DNA of 64,000 nucleotides, from the NCBI RefSeq assembly GCF_016827605.1, contig NZ_JAEPJQ010000001.1, forward strand, positions 1,232,183 to 1,296,182, read 5' to 3'. Below, piece by piece: positions 37,150-45,664 of the stretch. The DNA comes from Hyunsoonleella ulvae. GTDB lineage: Bacteria; Bacteroidota; Bacteroidia; Flavobacteriales; Flavobacteriaceae. The notes beneath the pieces are model-generated. The model had not been told where the DNA came from and made no database searches. It worked only from the letters and a program-made list of their open reading frames with translations. The position numbers and the translations under genes were made by a program. Within the stretch, counting starts at the first letter, position 1. Every line of letters begins with the position of its first letter.

Positions 37150-37488
37150 CATTTTTAATTTTTGAAGTATTTAAGAAAAAATGTAGGTAATCGTATAGTA
37201 TGGGTTTGCCTTTTTTTGCGGATAAGTTACGTCAAGGATTGAGGTCAAGCTATGACGTAATTGAAGCCCCCCCGACCTAGGAGGGAGCGACTCCCGAAAT
37301 AGTTGTATTCACGAATTCATTAATTTTAAGTAAAATCAATGAGTAAACCCCGACCCTTTAGGGTAACGTCCAAAACACCTTCAAAATCCCTTCATTTTTT
37401 AGCTTAATCAAAAAAGATGCTTATTTTTACCGACTTGCATACTATATGTAAGAGTTTGTAGTTATGTATTACACCAAACCAAACGGTA
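37150..37488. repeat. intergenic region with dispersed palindromic repeat
   Basis: This 339-base spacer has no gene. It contains an inverted repeat TTACGTCA (37227-37234) / TGACGTAA (37253-37260), a hairpin GGGAG-CGA-CTCCC (37283-37295) and a palindrome ACCCT-TT-AGGGT (37353-37364). The segment around 37220-37275 resembles 63831-63885, pointing to a dispersed repeat family. No promoter box of exact consensus was found for the next gene. Confidence 0.6.
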
Positions 37489-40050
37489 TTGAAAACACTT
37501 TTTAAACCCACGGTACTTTTAATAATAGGCATTATTGCCATAACGGGGTGTTCTCGTAAAAAAAACAAGTTTATAAGTAGAAACTTTCATGCAGTAACTG
37601 CAGAGTATAATGCATTGTATAATGGTTACAATGCTTTAGAACAAGGGAAAACATCTTTAAACGATAGTTACGAGGACGATTACTGGGATATTTTGCCCAT
37701 AGAACGTATGCAAATTGATGAGGATGTTATACTACCAGGGCAATCTAAAAACGATAATTTTACTAGAGCTGAGGAAAAAGCTGTTAAAGCCATACAAAAG
37801 CACAGTATAAATATTGATGGCAAAGAGTACAATCCGCAAATGGATGAGGCTTATTTACTTTTAGGTAAAGCAAGATATTTTGATCAGCGTTTTGTTCCAG
37901 CACTTGAAGCTTTTAACTACATTTTATACAAATACCCTGCGAGTGATAAAATAAATCAGGCAAAGGTATGGCGGGAAAAAACGAATATTAGGTTAGAGAA
38001 CGATGAACTAGCCATTAAAAACCTAAAACGCCTATTAAAGCAAGAGGATTTAGAAGGTCAGGATTTAGCGGATGCCACATCAATGTTAGCACAAGCTTAT
38101 ATAAATACCAAATCTATAGATAGCGCGCTAACACAACTTAATATAGCAGGATATGCCACAAAAAGTAACGATGAGCGTGGACGTTATCGGTTTATACAAG
38201 GGCAACTCTACAATAGTCTAGGTTATAAGGATAGTGCAAATATTGTGTTTGATGAGGTAATAGCTCTAAATAGAAAAACGCCTCGTATTTACATGATAAG
38301 TGCCCATCTAGAGAAAATTAAAAACTTTGATTATGACAGTGGCGATAAACTGGCTCTAGCCGAATTACTGGAAGATCTAGAAACCAATAGGGAAAACCGT
38401 CCGTTTTTAGATAAAATATACCATGTTATAGGTACTCATCATTTAAAAAATAACGCCAATGGATTAGCGTCTCGTTACTTCAACAAATCTTTAAGAACCA
38501 ATACGAGAGATCAAAAATTAAAGGCCAGAAACTATGAGATTTTAGGGGATATGACTTTTGATGAGAGGCTATATGCAGATGCAGGAGCTTATTATGACAG
38601 TACTTTGGCTAATCTTAAATTAAATTCTAAACCCTATCGTACTATAAAACGAAAGCGCGATAACCTTGAGGATGTTATTTACTATGAAGGTGTTGCGAAA
38701 GTCGACGATAGTATTTTACACTTGGTAAATATGCCCGATGTAGAAAGGCTAGCCTATTTTGAAACCTATGTAACAGAGCTAAAGGAAAAGGCAGAAGAGG
38801 AAGCCAAAAAAGAAGAAGCTTTAAAGCGCAATACCGGTTTAGCCACTGTTAATACCCAAATAGGTGGTAATAGTGCTGGGGGAACATCTAGAGGAGTGCC
38901 GGGCCAAGGCAATGTGTTTTATTTTTACAACCCTACCACAGTAGCTTTTGGTAAAAATGAGTTTTTAAAGATTTGGGGAGATAGGCCTTTAGAAGATAAT
39001 TGGCGATGGTCTAACAAAGCATTATCATCTGGGGGGAATTCAGGGGGAGCAGTGAGTGTCTCGGCAAGTGCCTCTGATGAGGAACGTTTTGATCCAGAAT
39101 TTTATATTTCAAAAATACCTTCAGAAGAAAAAATTGTTGATAGCATTTCGAAAGAGCGTAACTATGCCTATTATCAATTAGGTTTGATTTACAAAGAAAA
39201 ATTTAAAGAATTTAACTTAGCTAAAGACAAATTTCAGGAACTGTTAGAAAGTAATCCAGAAGAACGTTTAATATTACCATCAAAATACAATTTATATAAG
39301 ATTTATGAATTGTTGGGGGAAAACGACGAGGCTACCATTGCTAAAAATGAGATTGTCTCCAATTATCCAGAAAGTAGATACGCTGCCATTTTAACCAATC
39401 CAGAATCGGTAGCATTAAAAGATGAAAATAGCCCAGTAGTACTTTATGAAAAGCTATATGATACACATGTGGCACAAGATTACGAATTGGTTATTGAAAA
39501 AAGTGAGCAATATATTAAAGCTTTTGATGGCGAGCCTATTGTGCCGAAATTTGAGTTATTAAAAGCTACAGCATCAGGTAGATTACTGGGCTTTGATGCA
39601 TACAAAAAAGCCATCAATTATATAGCGGTTACCTATGCCAATACACCAGAGGGGCAACAAGCACAGCGTATGGTAAATGAAATGTTACCTAACTTAGAGT
39701 TTAAAGATTTTGTTAATGATAGTATTTCAAGTAACTTTAAGGTAGTTTTTAAATTCGACAGAACAAAGGCAGATAAAATAAAAGATTTTAAAACCACTTT
39801 AGATGAGGTTTTAGAAAACGTAAGGTACTATAAATTAAAGAGTTCTGTGGATGTTTATGATACAAACACTACCTTTGTAGTAGTACATGGTTTAAAAAAC
39901 GGGCAAGTAGCCCAAACTTTTAACCAAATACTGTTAGATAAAGACGTTAAAAAAATAAAAGAACCCTACTTTGCAGTATCGTCTGCAAATTATCAAATAC
40001 TCCAAATACATAAAAATTTGGAAACCTACTTAAACTTGAATAACCAATAA
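37489..40050 (+). CDS. sprE: TPR lipoprotein resembling SprE/PorW (gliding motility, type IX secretion)
   Basis: An 853-residue protein with a lipoprotein signal (Cys21 in ITGCSRKK), many TPR-type helical repeats, a low-complexity central linker (about 465-525) and a C-terminal domain. Length, lipobox and repeat architecture match SprE of Flavobacterium and PorW of Porphyromonas, needed for type IX secretion. The start must be TTG at 37489 because no ATG fits the signal peptide. It is followed after 12 bases by a bactofilin gene. The symbol is assigned by resemblance. Confidence 0.7.
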   Translation: MKTLFKPTVLLIIGIIAITGCSRKKNKFISRNFHAVTAEYNALYNGYNALEQGKTSLNDSYEDDYWDILPIERMQIDEDVILPGQSKNDNFTRAEEKAVKAIQKHSINIDGKEYNPQMDEAYLLLGKARYFDQRFVPALEAFNYILYKYPASDKINQAKVWREKTNIRLENDELAIKNLKRLLKQEDLEGQDLADATSMLAQAYINTKSIDSALTQLNIAGYATKSNDERGRYRFIQGQLYNSLGYKDSANIVFDEVIALNRKTPRIYMISAHLEKIKNFDYDSGDKLALAELLEDLETNRENRPFLDKIYHVIGTHHLKNNANGLASRYFNKSLRTNTRDQKLKARNYEILGDMTFDERLYADAGAYYDSTLANLKLNSKPYRTIKRKRDNLEDVIYYEGVAKVDDSILHLVNMPDVERLAYFETYVTELKEKAEEEAKKEEALKRNTGLATVNTQIGGNSAGGTSRGVPGQGNVFYFYNPTTVAFGKNEFLKIWGDRPLEDNWRWSNKALSSGGNSGGAVSVSASASDEERFDPEFYISKIPSEEKIVDSISKERNYAYYQLGLIYKEKFKEFNLAKDKFQELLESNPEERLILPSKYNLYKIYELLGENDEATIAKNEIVSNYPESRYAAILTNPESVALKDENSPVVLYEKLYDTHVAQDYELVIEKSEQYIKAFDGEPIVPKFELLKATASGRLLGFDAYKKAINYIAVTYANTPEGQQAQRMVNEMLPNLEFKDFVNDSISSNFKVVFKFDRTKADKIKDFKTTLDEVLENVRYYKLKSSVDVYDTNTTFVVVHGLKNGQVAQTFNQILLDKDVKKIKEPYFAVSSANYQILQIHKNLETYLNLNNQ

Positions 40051-40062
40051 AACCAAGATGTT

Positions 40063-40485
40063 ATGTTTTCAGAAAACAAAAAGGATAAACAAACCATGGG
40101 AAACCAATCGAGCCAAAATATTATAGCCCAAGGCACTAAAATTGTTGGAGACTTTAATAGTGAAGGTGATTTTAGAATTGATGGCACTGTAGAAGGAAGT
40201 ATTAAAACTTCAGGAAAGTTGGTTGTTGGTAAAGATGGTTACATTAAAGGAACCATACAAGGCACTGATGCTTACTTTGAAGGGAAATTTTCTGGAAAAC
40301 TATCTTTATCAGGGACGTTAACACTAAAGTCATCCGCATTTATTGAAGGCGAAGTTGTGGTTGGTAAATTAGCAGTAGAACCAGGAGCAACGTTTAATGT
40401 AACATGTGCAATGAAAGGCACTGTAAAACCTATGACAAACGGTGAGCCAACAAGACAAAAATCAGAAACCGAAAAAACAGCTTAA
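40063..40485 (+). CDS. bactofilin (polymer-forming cytoskeletal protein)
   Basis: A 140-residue protein whose core (about 20-120) is the right-handed beta-helical bactofilin domain: GTKIVGDFNSEGDFRIDG, VEGSIKTSGKLVVG and IKGTIQGTDAYFEG repeats. Bactofilins polymerise without nucleotides and localise envelope enzymes. Its last 44 bases overlap the start of the AtpZ gene in another frame. It links the secretion/gliding gene to the atp operon. Confidence 0.88.
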   Translation: MFSENKKDKQTMGNQSSQNIIAQGTKIVGDFNSEGDFRIDGTVEGSIKTSGKLVVGKDGYIKGTIQGTDAYFEGKFSGKLSLSGTLTLKSSAFIEGEVVVGKLAVEPGATFNVTCAMKGTVKPMTNGEPTRQKSETEKTA

Positions 40486-40675
40486 AGAGATTGCTGCATT
40501 AACAGGAATAGCTATTCAAATGGGATTAACTATATACCTATTTGTAATTTTTGGTAAATGGTTAGATAACAAAGTAGATAAGTCAGAAAAAACATTTTTA
40601 GTAATTTTTACTTTAACTGGTGTTGCATTTTCGCTATACGCTGTTCTACAACAAATAAAGAAACTTAATTCTTGA
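40442..40675 (+). CDS. atpZ: AtpZ/AtpI family protein
   Basis: A 77-residue protein with two membrane helices (GIAIQMGLTIYLFVIFGKWLDNK and a second C-terminal helix), matching the AtpZ/AtpI family associated with F-type ATP synthase assembly and ion uptake. The start is GTG at 40442, inside the end of the bactofilin gene. Its stop overlaps the next ATG (TGATG). Confidence 0.82.
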   Translation: MSQQDKNQKPKKQLKEIAALTGIAIQMGLTIYLFVIFGKWLDNKVDKSEKTFLVIFTLTGVAFSLYAVLQQIKKLNS

Positions 40676-41070
40676 TGCTAAAAAAAATTGTAAGCAATAT
40701 TGTCATTATTGCTTTGTTTGCTTCTATAGCCTTTATTCTTCAATATTACATCTACACATTTTTAGAATTAGCAATTAGTTTTCAAGAATTACTTTTTTCT
40801 TATACTGCTAATTTATTTATGGCTTGTAGCGTAATTATCATATTATTTTTGTGTTCAAAGAAATTTAATGACCAATTAGGTTTTGTTTTTATGGCTTCAA
40901 GCTTATTAAAGTTTGTTGCTTTTTTTATCTTTTTTTATCCCAAATACAATATGGATGGTAAGTTAACTAAAATAGAGTTTTTTACATTCTTTATTCCTTA
41001 TGCGATTTGCCTAATTGTAGAAAGCGTTATTATATCTAAGTTTTTAAGCCAGATAGACTCAAAAAACTAG
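40675..41070 (+). CDS. small membrane protein of the atp region (DUF6168-like)
   Basis: A 131-residue protein with four predicted membrane helices and few charged residues, starting at the ATG that overlaps the atpZ stop. Position matches an AtpI-like or unknown accessory protein upstream of atpB in flavobacteria. I recall DUF6168 as its label. Role unknown. Confidence 0.7.
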   Translation: MLKKIVSNIVIIALFASIAFILQYYIYTFLELAISFQELLFSYTANLFMACSVIIILFLCSKKFNDQLGFVFMASSLLKFVAFFIFFYPKYNMDGKLTKIEFFTFFIPYAICLIVESVIISKFLSQIDSKN

Positions 41071-41109
41071 TATATTTTAAGGTGTATAAATAATATCAAA
41101 TTTTGTTTT

Positions 41110-41137
41110 TTGCTTTTCATATAAAAGTATACCTTTG
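41110..41137 (+). promoter_or_regulatory. promoter of the atpB operon
   Basis: TTG (41110-41112), a 17-base spacer and TACCTTTG (41130-41137) give both elements of the flavobacterial promoter. It lies 35 bases before the atpB ATG. Confidence 0.65.
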
Positions 41138-41172
41138 CAGCGATTTTTTTAGCCACTATTTATATAAGTGAT

Positions 41173-42249
41173 ATGCAAAATATTATGTCTTTAAAAACGA
41201 TTTGTTTACTGTTCTTTTTTGTTACGGCATACTCTTTTGGGAAAGAAGCTCCTGAAAATGAACATGAAGGAGATATTAAAACAGAAATAAAAGAATATAT
41301 TAATCATCACTTGTTAGACTCTCATGATTTTAGTTTAACATCTTATACAAATGATAGTGGAGAGCATAAATACATAGGTTTTCCGCTTCCAGTCATTCTA
41401 TGGGACGATGGCCTAAAAGTGTTTTCTTCATCTAAATTACATCATGGAGAGACTGTTGCTGAAGTAGATGGAAATTATTATAAATCTTTCCACGGTAAAA
41501 TTTACAAAACAGACGCTTCTGGTAAGATAAATATGGATGATCATCATCATCCAACAAACGAAAAGCCATTGGACTTTTCAATCACTAAGAATGTATTTAC
41601 AATATTTCTAGTTGCACTACTCATGTTCTTTATGTTTAGTAGAATGGCAAAGAAGTACAAATCAAGTGCGCTTCCTAGAGGAATGGGAAGGTTTCTTGAG
41701 CCCATTATATTGTACATTAGAAACGATATTGCTATTCCTAATATTGGAGAAAAGAAATATAAAAGATACATGCCGTATTTGTTAACTGTGTTTTTCTTTA
41801 TTTGGATTATCAATCTTTTAGGGTTAACACCTCTTGGAGTTAATGTTACTAATAACATTGCTGTAACGTTGGCATTAGCCTTGATAACTTATTTTTTAAC
41901 AACATTTACTGCTAATAAAAATTATTGGGGACATATTTTCTGGATGCCTGGGGTGCCATGGCCAATGAAAATAATATTAGCCCCTATTGAACTATTAGGA
42001 ACAATTATTAAACCATTTTCGTTAATGATTCGTCTTTACGCAAATATTACTGCCGGACATATTGTGCTAATGAGTATAATTGGTTTAATGTTCATATTTA
42101 AAAACTGGATAGGAAGTTCTTTATCTTTTGGATTGGCATTTGCTTTGTCTTTGTTAGAGTTGTTAGTGGCAGCTTTACAAGCCTATATATTTACAATGCT
42201 ATCTGCTCTGTATTTTGGAGCAGCTGTTGAAGAACATCATGACCATTAA
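41173..42249 (+). CDS. atpB: F1Fo ATP synthase subunit a
   Basis: The proton-channel subunit, 358 residues. A signal-like N-terminal helix and a periplasmic extension of about 110 residues, ending in a His cluster (DDHHHP), precede the membrane domain. The essential arginine is in PFSLMIRLYANITAGH. E. coli subunit a lacks the extension; longer forms are usual in Bacteroidota. It is the first gene of the atpB-E-F-H-A-G operon. Confidence 0.93.
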   Translation: MQNIMSLKTICLLFFFVTAYSFGKEAPENEHEGDIKTEIKEYINHHLLDSHDFSLTSYTNDSGEHKYIGFPLPVILWDDGLKVFSSSKLHHGETVAEVDGNYYKSFHGKIYKTDASGKINMDDHHHPTNEKPLDFSITKNVFTIFLVALLMFFMFSRMAKKYKSSALPRGMGRFLEPIILYIRNDIAIPNIGEKKYKRYMPYLLTVFFFIWIINLLGLTPLGVNVTNNIAVTLALALITYFLTTFTANKNYWGHIFWMPGVPWPMKIILAPIELLGTIIKPFSLMIRLYANITAGHIVLMSIIGLMFIFKNWIGSSLSFGLAFALSLLELLVAALQAYIFTMLSALYFGAAVEEHHDH

Positions 42250-42282
42250 AAACAAGAATGTTTAATTTTTAATACATATATT

Positions 42283-42474
42283 ATGACTATTCCAAACATT
42301 GTAGGAGCTGGTTTAATTGTTATTGGTGCTGGTTTAGGTATCGGTAAAATCGGTGGACAGGCTATGGATGCCATTGCTCGTCAACCAGAAGCTTCTGGGA
42401 AAATCCAAACTGCTATGCTTATTGCAGCAGCACTTATTGAAGGTATTGGATTTGCTGCATTATTTGCGGCTTAA
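42283..42474 (+). CDS. atpE: F1Fo ATP synthase subunit c
   Basis: A 63-residue hairpin of two membrane helices. Helix one has the glycine pattern GAGLGIGKIG, the loop is RQPEA, and helix two carries the proton-binding Glu in LIEGIGF. No extra sodium-ligand pattern is obvious, so proton use is presumed. A hairpin terminator or attenuator follows at 42481-42516. Confidence 0.93.
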   Translation: MTIPNIVGAGLIVIGAGLGIGKIGGQAMDAIARQPEASGKIQTAMLIAAALIEGIGFAALFAA

Positions 42475-42480
42475 AAATTA

Positions 42481-42516
42481 AAAACAGCTTTAACGGTTGG
42501 TTAAAGCTGTTTTTTT
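42481..42516 (+). terminator. intrinsic terminator / attenuator inside the atp operon
   Basis: A perfect 12-bp stem, AACAGCTTTAAC (42483-42494) and GTTAAAGCTGTT (42500-42511), with a 5-base loop and a T-run. It lies between atpE and atpF, and partial termination here would raise subunit c mRNA over downstream subunits. It may also protect the 3' end of the atpBE message. Confidence 0.85.
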
Positions 42517-42549
42517 AAAAATTAATATTTATTAAAAGTACAGATATAA

Positions 42550-43050
42550 ATGGATAAGTTAATTAATGAGTTTTCAATAGGATTATTCTTTTGGCAATTA
42601 GTTTTGTTTATTGGGTTAGTTTTACTTTTAAGAAAGTTTGCTTGGAAACCTATTCTTGATGCAGTAGAAAAGAGAGAAAGTGGAATAGAAGATGCTTTAA
42701 AGGCTGCCGAAAATGCAAAAGCAGAGATGGCTAATCTTCAAGCAGATAACGAAAAGCTTTTAAAAGAAGCAAGAGCTGAGCGTGAAGCCATGTTGAAGGA
42801 AGCACGTGAGATGAAGACTAAAATGATTGAAGATGCTAAAACTGAAGCTCAAGAAGAGGCTGGAAAACTAGTAGCACAAGCGCAAGCATCTATCGAGGCA
42901 GAAAGAAAAGCAGCTATTGCAGATTTAAAATCTCAAGTAGCTAACTTATCAATAGATATCGCTGAAAAAGTAGTAAAAGACGAACTTTCAAATAAAGGAA
43001 AGCAAGAAAAGCTTGTAGAGTCACTATTGGGCAATGCAACTTTAAACTAA
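42550..43050 (+). CDS. atpF: F1Fo ATP synthase subunit b
   Basis: A 166-residue peripheral stalk subunit: one N-terminal membrane helix (about 9-27) then a long charged coiled coil rich in Ala, Glu and Lys. Ends with the conserved AEKVVKDEL region that meets the delta subunit. Located after the attenuator, before atpH. Confidence 0.93.
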   Translation: MDKLINEFSIGLFFWQLVLFIGLVLLLRKFAWKPILDAVEKRESGIEDALKAAENAKAEMANLQADNEKLLKEARAEREAMLKEAREMKTKMIEDAKTEAQEEAGKLVAQAQASIEAERKAAIADLKSQVANLSIDIAEKVVKDELSNKGKQEKLVESLLGNATLN

Positions 43051-43098
43051 CAATAAACTAAAGAAGTCCTCCTCTTAGAAAGGATTTAGAATAGGATT
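43051..43098 (+). repeat. short inverted-repeat spacer between atpF and atpH
   Basis: The spacer contains AGTCCTCCTCT and AGGATTTAGAATAGGAT, a TCCT/AGGA-type imperfect inverted repeat that looks like an intergenic repeat more than a regulatory site. The atpH reading frame opens inside it at 43099 (ATG or upstream ATG at 43099). Confidence 0.3.
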
Positions 43099-43635
43099 AT
43101 GGCAGGAACAAGAGCAGCAATTCGTTACGCAAAAGCGTTATTAAGTTTGGCACTTTCTGAAAAGAAAGCTGATAAAGTTAACGATGATATGAAAGCTATT
43201 GCGAATACTATTTCTGAAAATGAAGAGTTAGCCAATGTGCTAAGCAATTCTGTTATAAAAACAGATGTTAAAAAGGCAGCACTTTTGGCGATATTCCCAA
43301 AGTTAAGTAACCTTACCAGTGGTTTATTCGATCTATTAATAATAAATAAAAGAATCGATATTTTACCAGCTGTTGCGGAAAAATATAGTGTATTATTTGA
43401 CGAACACCAAGGTAAAGAAATAGCGCAGGTAACTACTGCTGTTCCTTTAACAAAAGACTTAGAAGAAAAGGTTTTAGCAAAGGTAAAAACACTTACTAGT
43501 AAAACAGTAAAGTTAGAAAGTATAGTAGATGAGAGTATTCTTGGTGGTTTCATCTTAAGGGTTGGAGATAAGCAATTTGATGCAAGTATCTCCAACAAAT
43601 TAAACAAGTTAAAAAGAGAATTAATATTAAATTAA
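43099..43635 (+). CDS. atpH: F1Fo ATP synthase subunit delta
   Basis: A 178-residue protein linking F1 to the peripheral stalk. The N-terminal helical domain starts AIRYAKALLSLA, and the C-terminal part has the conserved ESIVDESILGGFILRVGDKQFDASI. Length normal. The following spacer to atpA carries heptamer repeats. Confidence 0.93.
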   Translation: MAGTRAAIRYAKALLSLALSEKKADKVNDDMKAIANTISENEELANVLSNSVIKTDVKKAALLAIFPKLSNLTSGLFDLLIINKRIDILPAVAEKYSVLFDEHQGKEIAQVTTAVPLTKDLEEKVLAKVKTLTSKTVKLESIVDESILGGFILRVGDKQFDASISNKLNKLKRELILN

Positions 43636-43648
43636 TAAATGGTTAGAG

Positions 43649-43687
43649 TAGGTGTGTAACACCTAACGTCTAACGTCTAATATCTAA
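43649..43687 (+). repeat. hairpin plus heptamer tandem repeat between atpH and atpA
   Basis: TAGGTGT (43649-43655), loop GTA and ACACCTA (43659-43665) form a perfect hairpin. It runs into the tandem CTAACGT (43663-43669), CTAACGT (43670-43676), CTAATAT and CTAA. Resembles the array beside the four-helix-bundle gene in layout, though not in sequence. Confidence 0.7.
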
Positions 43688-43692
43688 AAAAG

Positions 43693-45267
43693 ATGGCAGA
43701 AGTAAAACCAGCTGAAGTATCAGCAATCTTAAAAAAGCAATTAGAAGGTTTTGAAGCCTCAGCTTCGTTAAATGAAGTAGGAACAGTACTTACTGTAGGA
43801 GACGGTATTGTTCGTGCCTATGGATTATCTAACGCACAATACGGAGAATTAGTAGAATTTGATGGTGGATTAGAAGGTATTGTACTTAACCTTGAGGAAG
43901 ACAATGTTGGTATTGTATTACTAGGAGGTTCTTCAGGCGTTAGAGAAGGTTCTACTGTGAAGCGTACAGGTAAAATTGCTTCTATTAATGTTGGTGAAGG
44001 TATTGTTGGTCGTGTGGTAGACACTTTAGGTAATCCAATAGATGGTAAAGGAGCTATAGCAGGAGATACCTATCAAATGCCGTTAGAGCGTAAGGCGCCT
44101 GGGGTTATTTACAGAGAGCCAGTAACTGAGCCATTACAAACAGGTATTAAGTCTATCGATGCTATGATTCCTGTAGGGAGAGGTCAGCGTGAATTGGTTA
44201 TTGGAGACCGTCAGACTGGTAAAACTACCGTGTGTATTGATACCATCTTAAATCAAAAAGAATTTTATGATGCAGGAGAGCCTGTATACTGTATATATGT
44301 TGCTGTAGGGCAAAAAGCATCTACCGTAGCAAACATTGCTAAAACTTTAGAAGATAAAGGAGCTTTAGCTTATACTACTATCGTTGCGGCAAACGCATCA
44401 GATCCTGCGCCAATGCAGGTATATGCACCAATGGCAGGAGCTGCGATTGGAGAGTACTTTAGAGATACTGGTCGTCCAGCGTTAATTATTTATGATGATT
44501 TATCTAAGCAAGCAGTAGCATACCGTGAGGTATCTTTATTATTACGTCGTCCACCAGGACGTGAGGCGTATCCTGGAGATGTTTTCTATCTACACTCAAG
44601 GTTATTAGAGCGTTCTGCAAAAGTGATTAATGATGATAGTATTGCTAAAGAAATGAATGATCTTCCAGATAGCTTAAAGCCAATTGTAAAAGGTGGAGGT
44701 TCATTAACCGCGTTACCAATTATTGAAACACAAGCAGGAGACGTATCTGCATATATCCCAACAAACGTAATTTCGATTACCGACGGACAGATTTTCTTGG
44801 AGTCGGATTTATTTAACTCTGGTGTACGTCCAGCAATTAACGTAGGTATCTCGGTATCTCGTGTAGGTGGTAACGCTCAGATTAAATCCATGAAAAAAGT
44901 AGCAGGAACTTTAAAGCTAGACCAAGCACAGTTCCGTGAATTAGAAGCGTTTGCTAAGTTTGGATCAGACCTTGATGCAGCTACATTAAATGTAATTGAA
45001 AAAGGGAAGCGTAATGTGGAGATTTTAAAGCAAGCACAAAACGATCCGTTTACTGTTGAAGATCAAATTGCAATCATTTACGCAGGGTCTAAAAACTTAT
45101 TAAGAGACGTTCCTGTAGAAAAAGTAAAAGAATTTGAAAGAGATTTTATCGAGTTCTTAAATGCTAAACATAGAGATACATTAGATACATTAAAGTCTGG
45201 TAAATTAACTGATGAGGTTATTGATACTTTGACTGCTGTAGCGAAAGATTTATCGAGTAAGTACTAA
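43693..45267 (+). CDS. atpA: F1 ATP synthase subunit alpha
   Basis: The 524-residue non-catalytic nucleotide-binding subunit. The P-loop is GDRQTGKTT, the arginine finger region is [13 protein letters not shown], and [14 protein letters not shown] is the family signature. The stop codon is part of a perfect palindrome (45265-45284). atpD and atpC are not in this operon, as is common in Bacteroidota. Confidence 0.96.
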   Translation: MAEVKPAEVSAILKKQLEGFEASASLNEVGTVLTVGDGIVRAYGLSNAQYGELVEFDGGLEGIVLNLEEDNVGIVLLGGSSGVREGSTVKRTGKIASINVGEGIVGRVVDTLGNPIDGKGAIAGDTYQMPLERKAPGVIYREPVTEPLQTGIKSIDAMIPVGRGQRELVIGDRQTGKTTVCIDTILNQKEFYDAGEPVYCIYVAVGQKASTVANIAKTLEDKGALAYTTIVAANASDPAPMQVYAPMAGAAIGEYFRDTGRPALIIYDDLSKQAVAYREVSLLLRRPPGREAYPGDVFYLHSRLLERSAKVINDDSIAKEMNDLPDSLKPIVKGGGSLTALPIIETQAGDVSAYIPTNVISITDGQIFLESDLFNSGVRPAINVGISVSRVGGNAQIKSMKKVAGTLKLDQAQFRELEAFAKFGSDLDAATLNVIEKGKRNVEILKQAQNDPFTVEDQIAIIYAGSKNLLRDVPVEKVKEFERDFIEFLNAKHRDTLDTLKSGKLTDEVIDTLTAVAKDLSSKY

Positions 45268-45284
45268 TCCTGAATTCAGGATTA
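45265..45284. repeat. perfect 20-base palindrome at the atpA stop
   Basis: TAATCCTGAA and its exact reverse complement TTCAGGATTA are joined without spacer; the first TAA is the atpA stop codon. It marks the left side of the inserted four-helix-bundle module. Confidence 0.85.
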
Positions 45285-45290
45285 AGAATT

Positions 45291-45635
45291 ATGAGTTATC
45301 AGAAAAGTGGCAATGCCATAGTAGATAAAAGTTTTTATTTTGCTTGTGATATTGTTAATTATGCTGAAGAACTCAAAGAAAAACGTTTTTTTGAAATAGC
45401 AAATCAGTTACTAAAGTCAGGTACCAGTATTGGTGCTAATGTGAGAGAATCTCAACGTGGTGTTAGTACAAAAGATTTTAAAAATAAATTAGGAATAGCT
45501 CTTAAGGAAGCTGACGAAACATCTTTTTGGTTAGACGTTATAGAAGAAACTAGTATTTATGAAGTTCCTTCAAAATTAAGAGAAGATTGTGAGGTTTTGA
45601 TTCGACTGTTAGTGTCAATTATCAAAAATTCATAA
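45291..45635 (+). CDS. four-helix-bundle protein (S23 / 23S rRNA intervening-sequence family) inserted in the atp operon
   Basis: A 114-residue all-helical protein with SKSFYFA-like helix one, the conserved KSGTSIGANVRESQRG turn, ALKEADETSFWLDVI and EVLIRLLVSIIK. This is the family found in rRNA intervening sequences and related to Avd of diversity-generating retroelements. It separates atpA from atpG, which are normally adjacent. It is bordered by a palindrome on the left and an octamer array on the right, and its start region GAATTATGA is the inverse of that array. Function unknown. Confidence 0.85.
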   Translation: MSYQKSGNAIVDKSFYFACDIVNYAEELKEKRFFEIANQLLKSGTSIGANVRESQRGVSTKDFKNKLGIALKEADETSFWLDVIEETSIYEVPSKLREDCEVLIRLLVSIIKNS

Positions 45636-45658
45636 TTCATAATTCATAATTCATAATT
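45627..45658 (+). repeat. TTCATAAT-type tandem array after the four-helix-bundle gene
   Basis: Four tandem copies of the octamer ATTCATAA run from the end of the gene towards atpG. The first copy supplies the TAA stop codon. The reverse complement (GAATTATGA) occurs at 45286-45294, spanning the ATG, so the gene is enclosed by an inverted repeat. Confidence 0.8.
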
Positions 45659-45664
45659 TGAAAT

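Noticed and set aside
37464..37491. ATG at 37464 as start for the SprE-like gene
   Set aside because: It is out of frame with the lipoprotein signal; the TTG at 37489 is the only start giving an intact lipobox.
43125..43607. 160-codon open frame antisense to atpH
   Set aside because: Its whole length mirrors a well-conserved gene; composition reflects atpH codon bias, and no family features are visible.
45627..45658. Possible CRISPR-like array
   Set aside because: Octamers are directly adjacent with no spacers; it is a simple tandem repeat.
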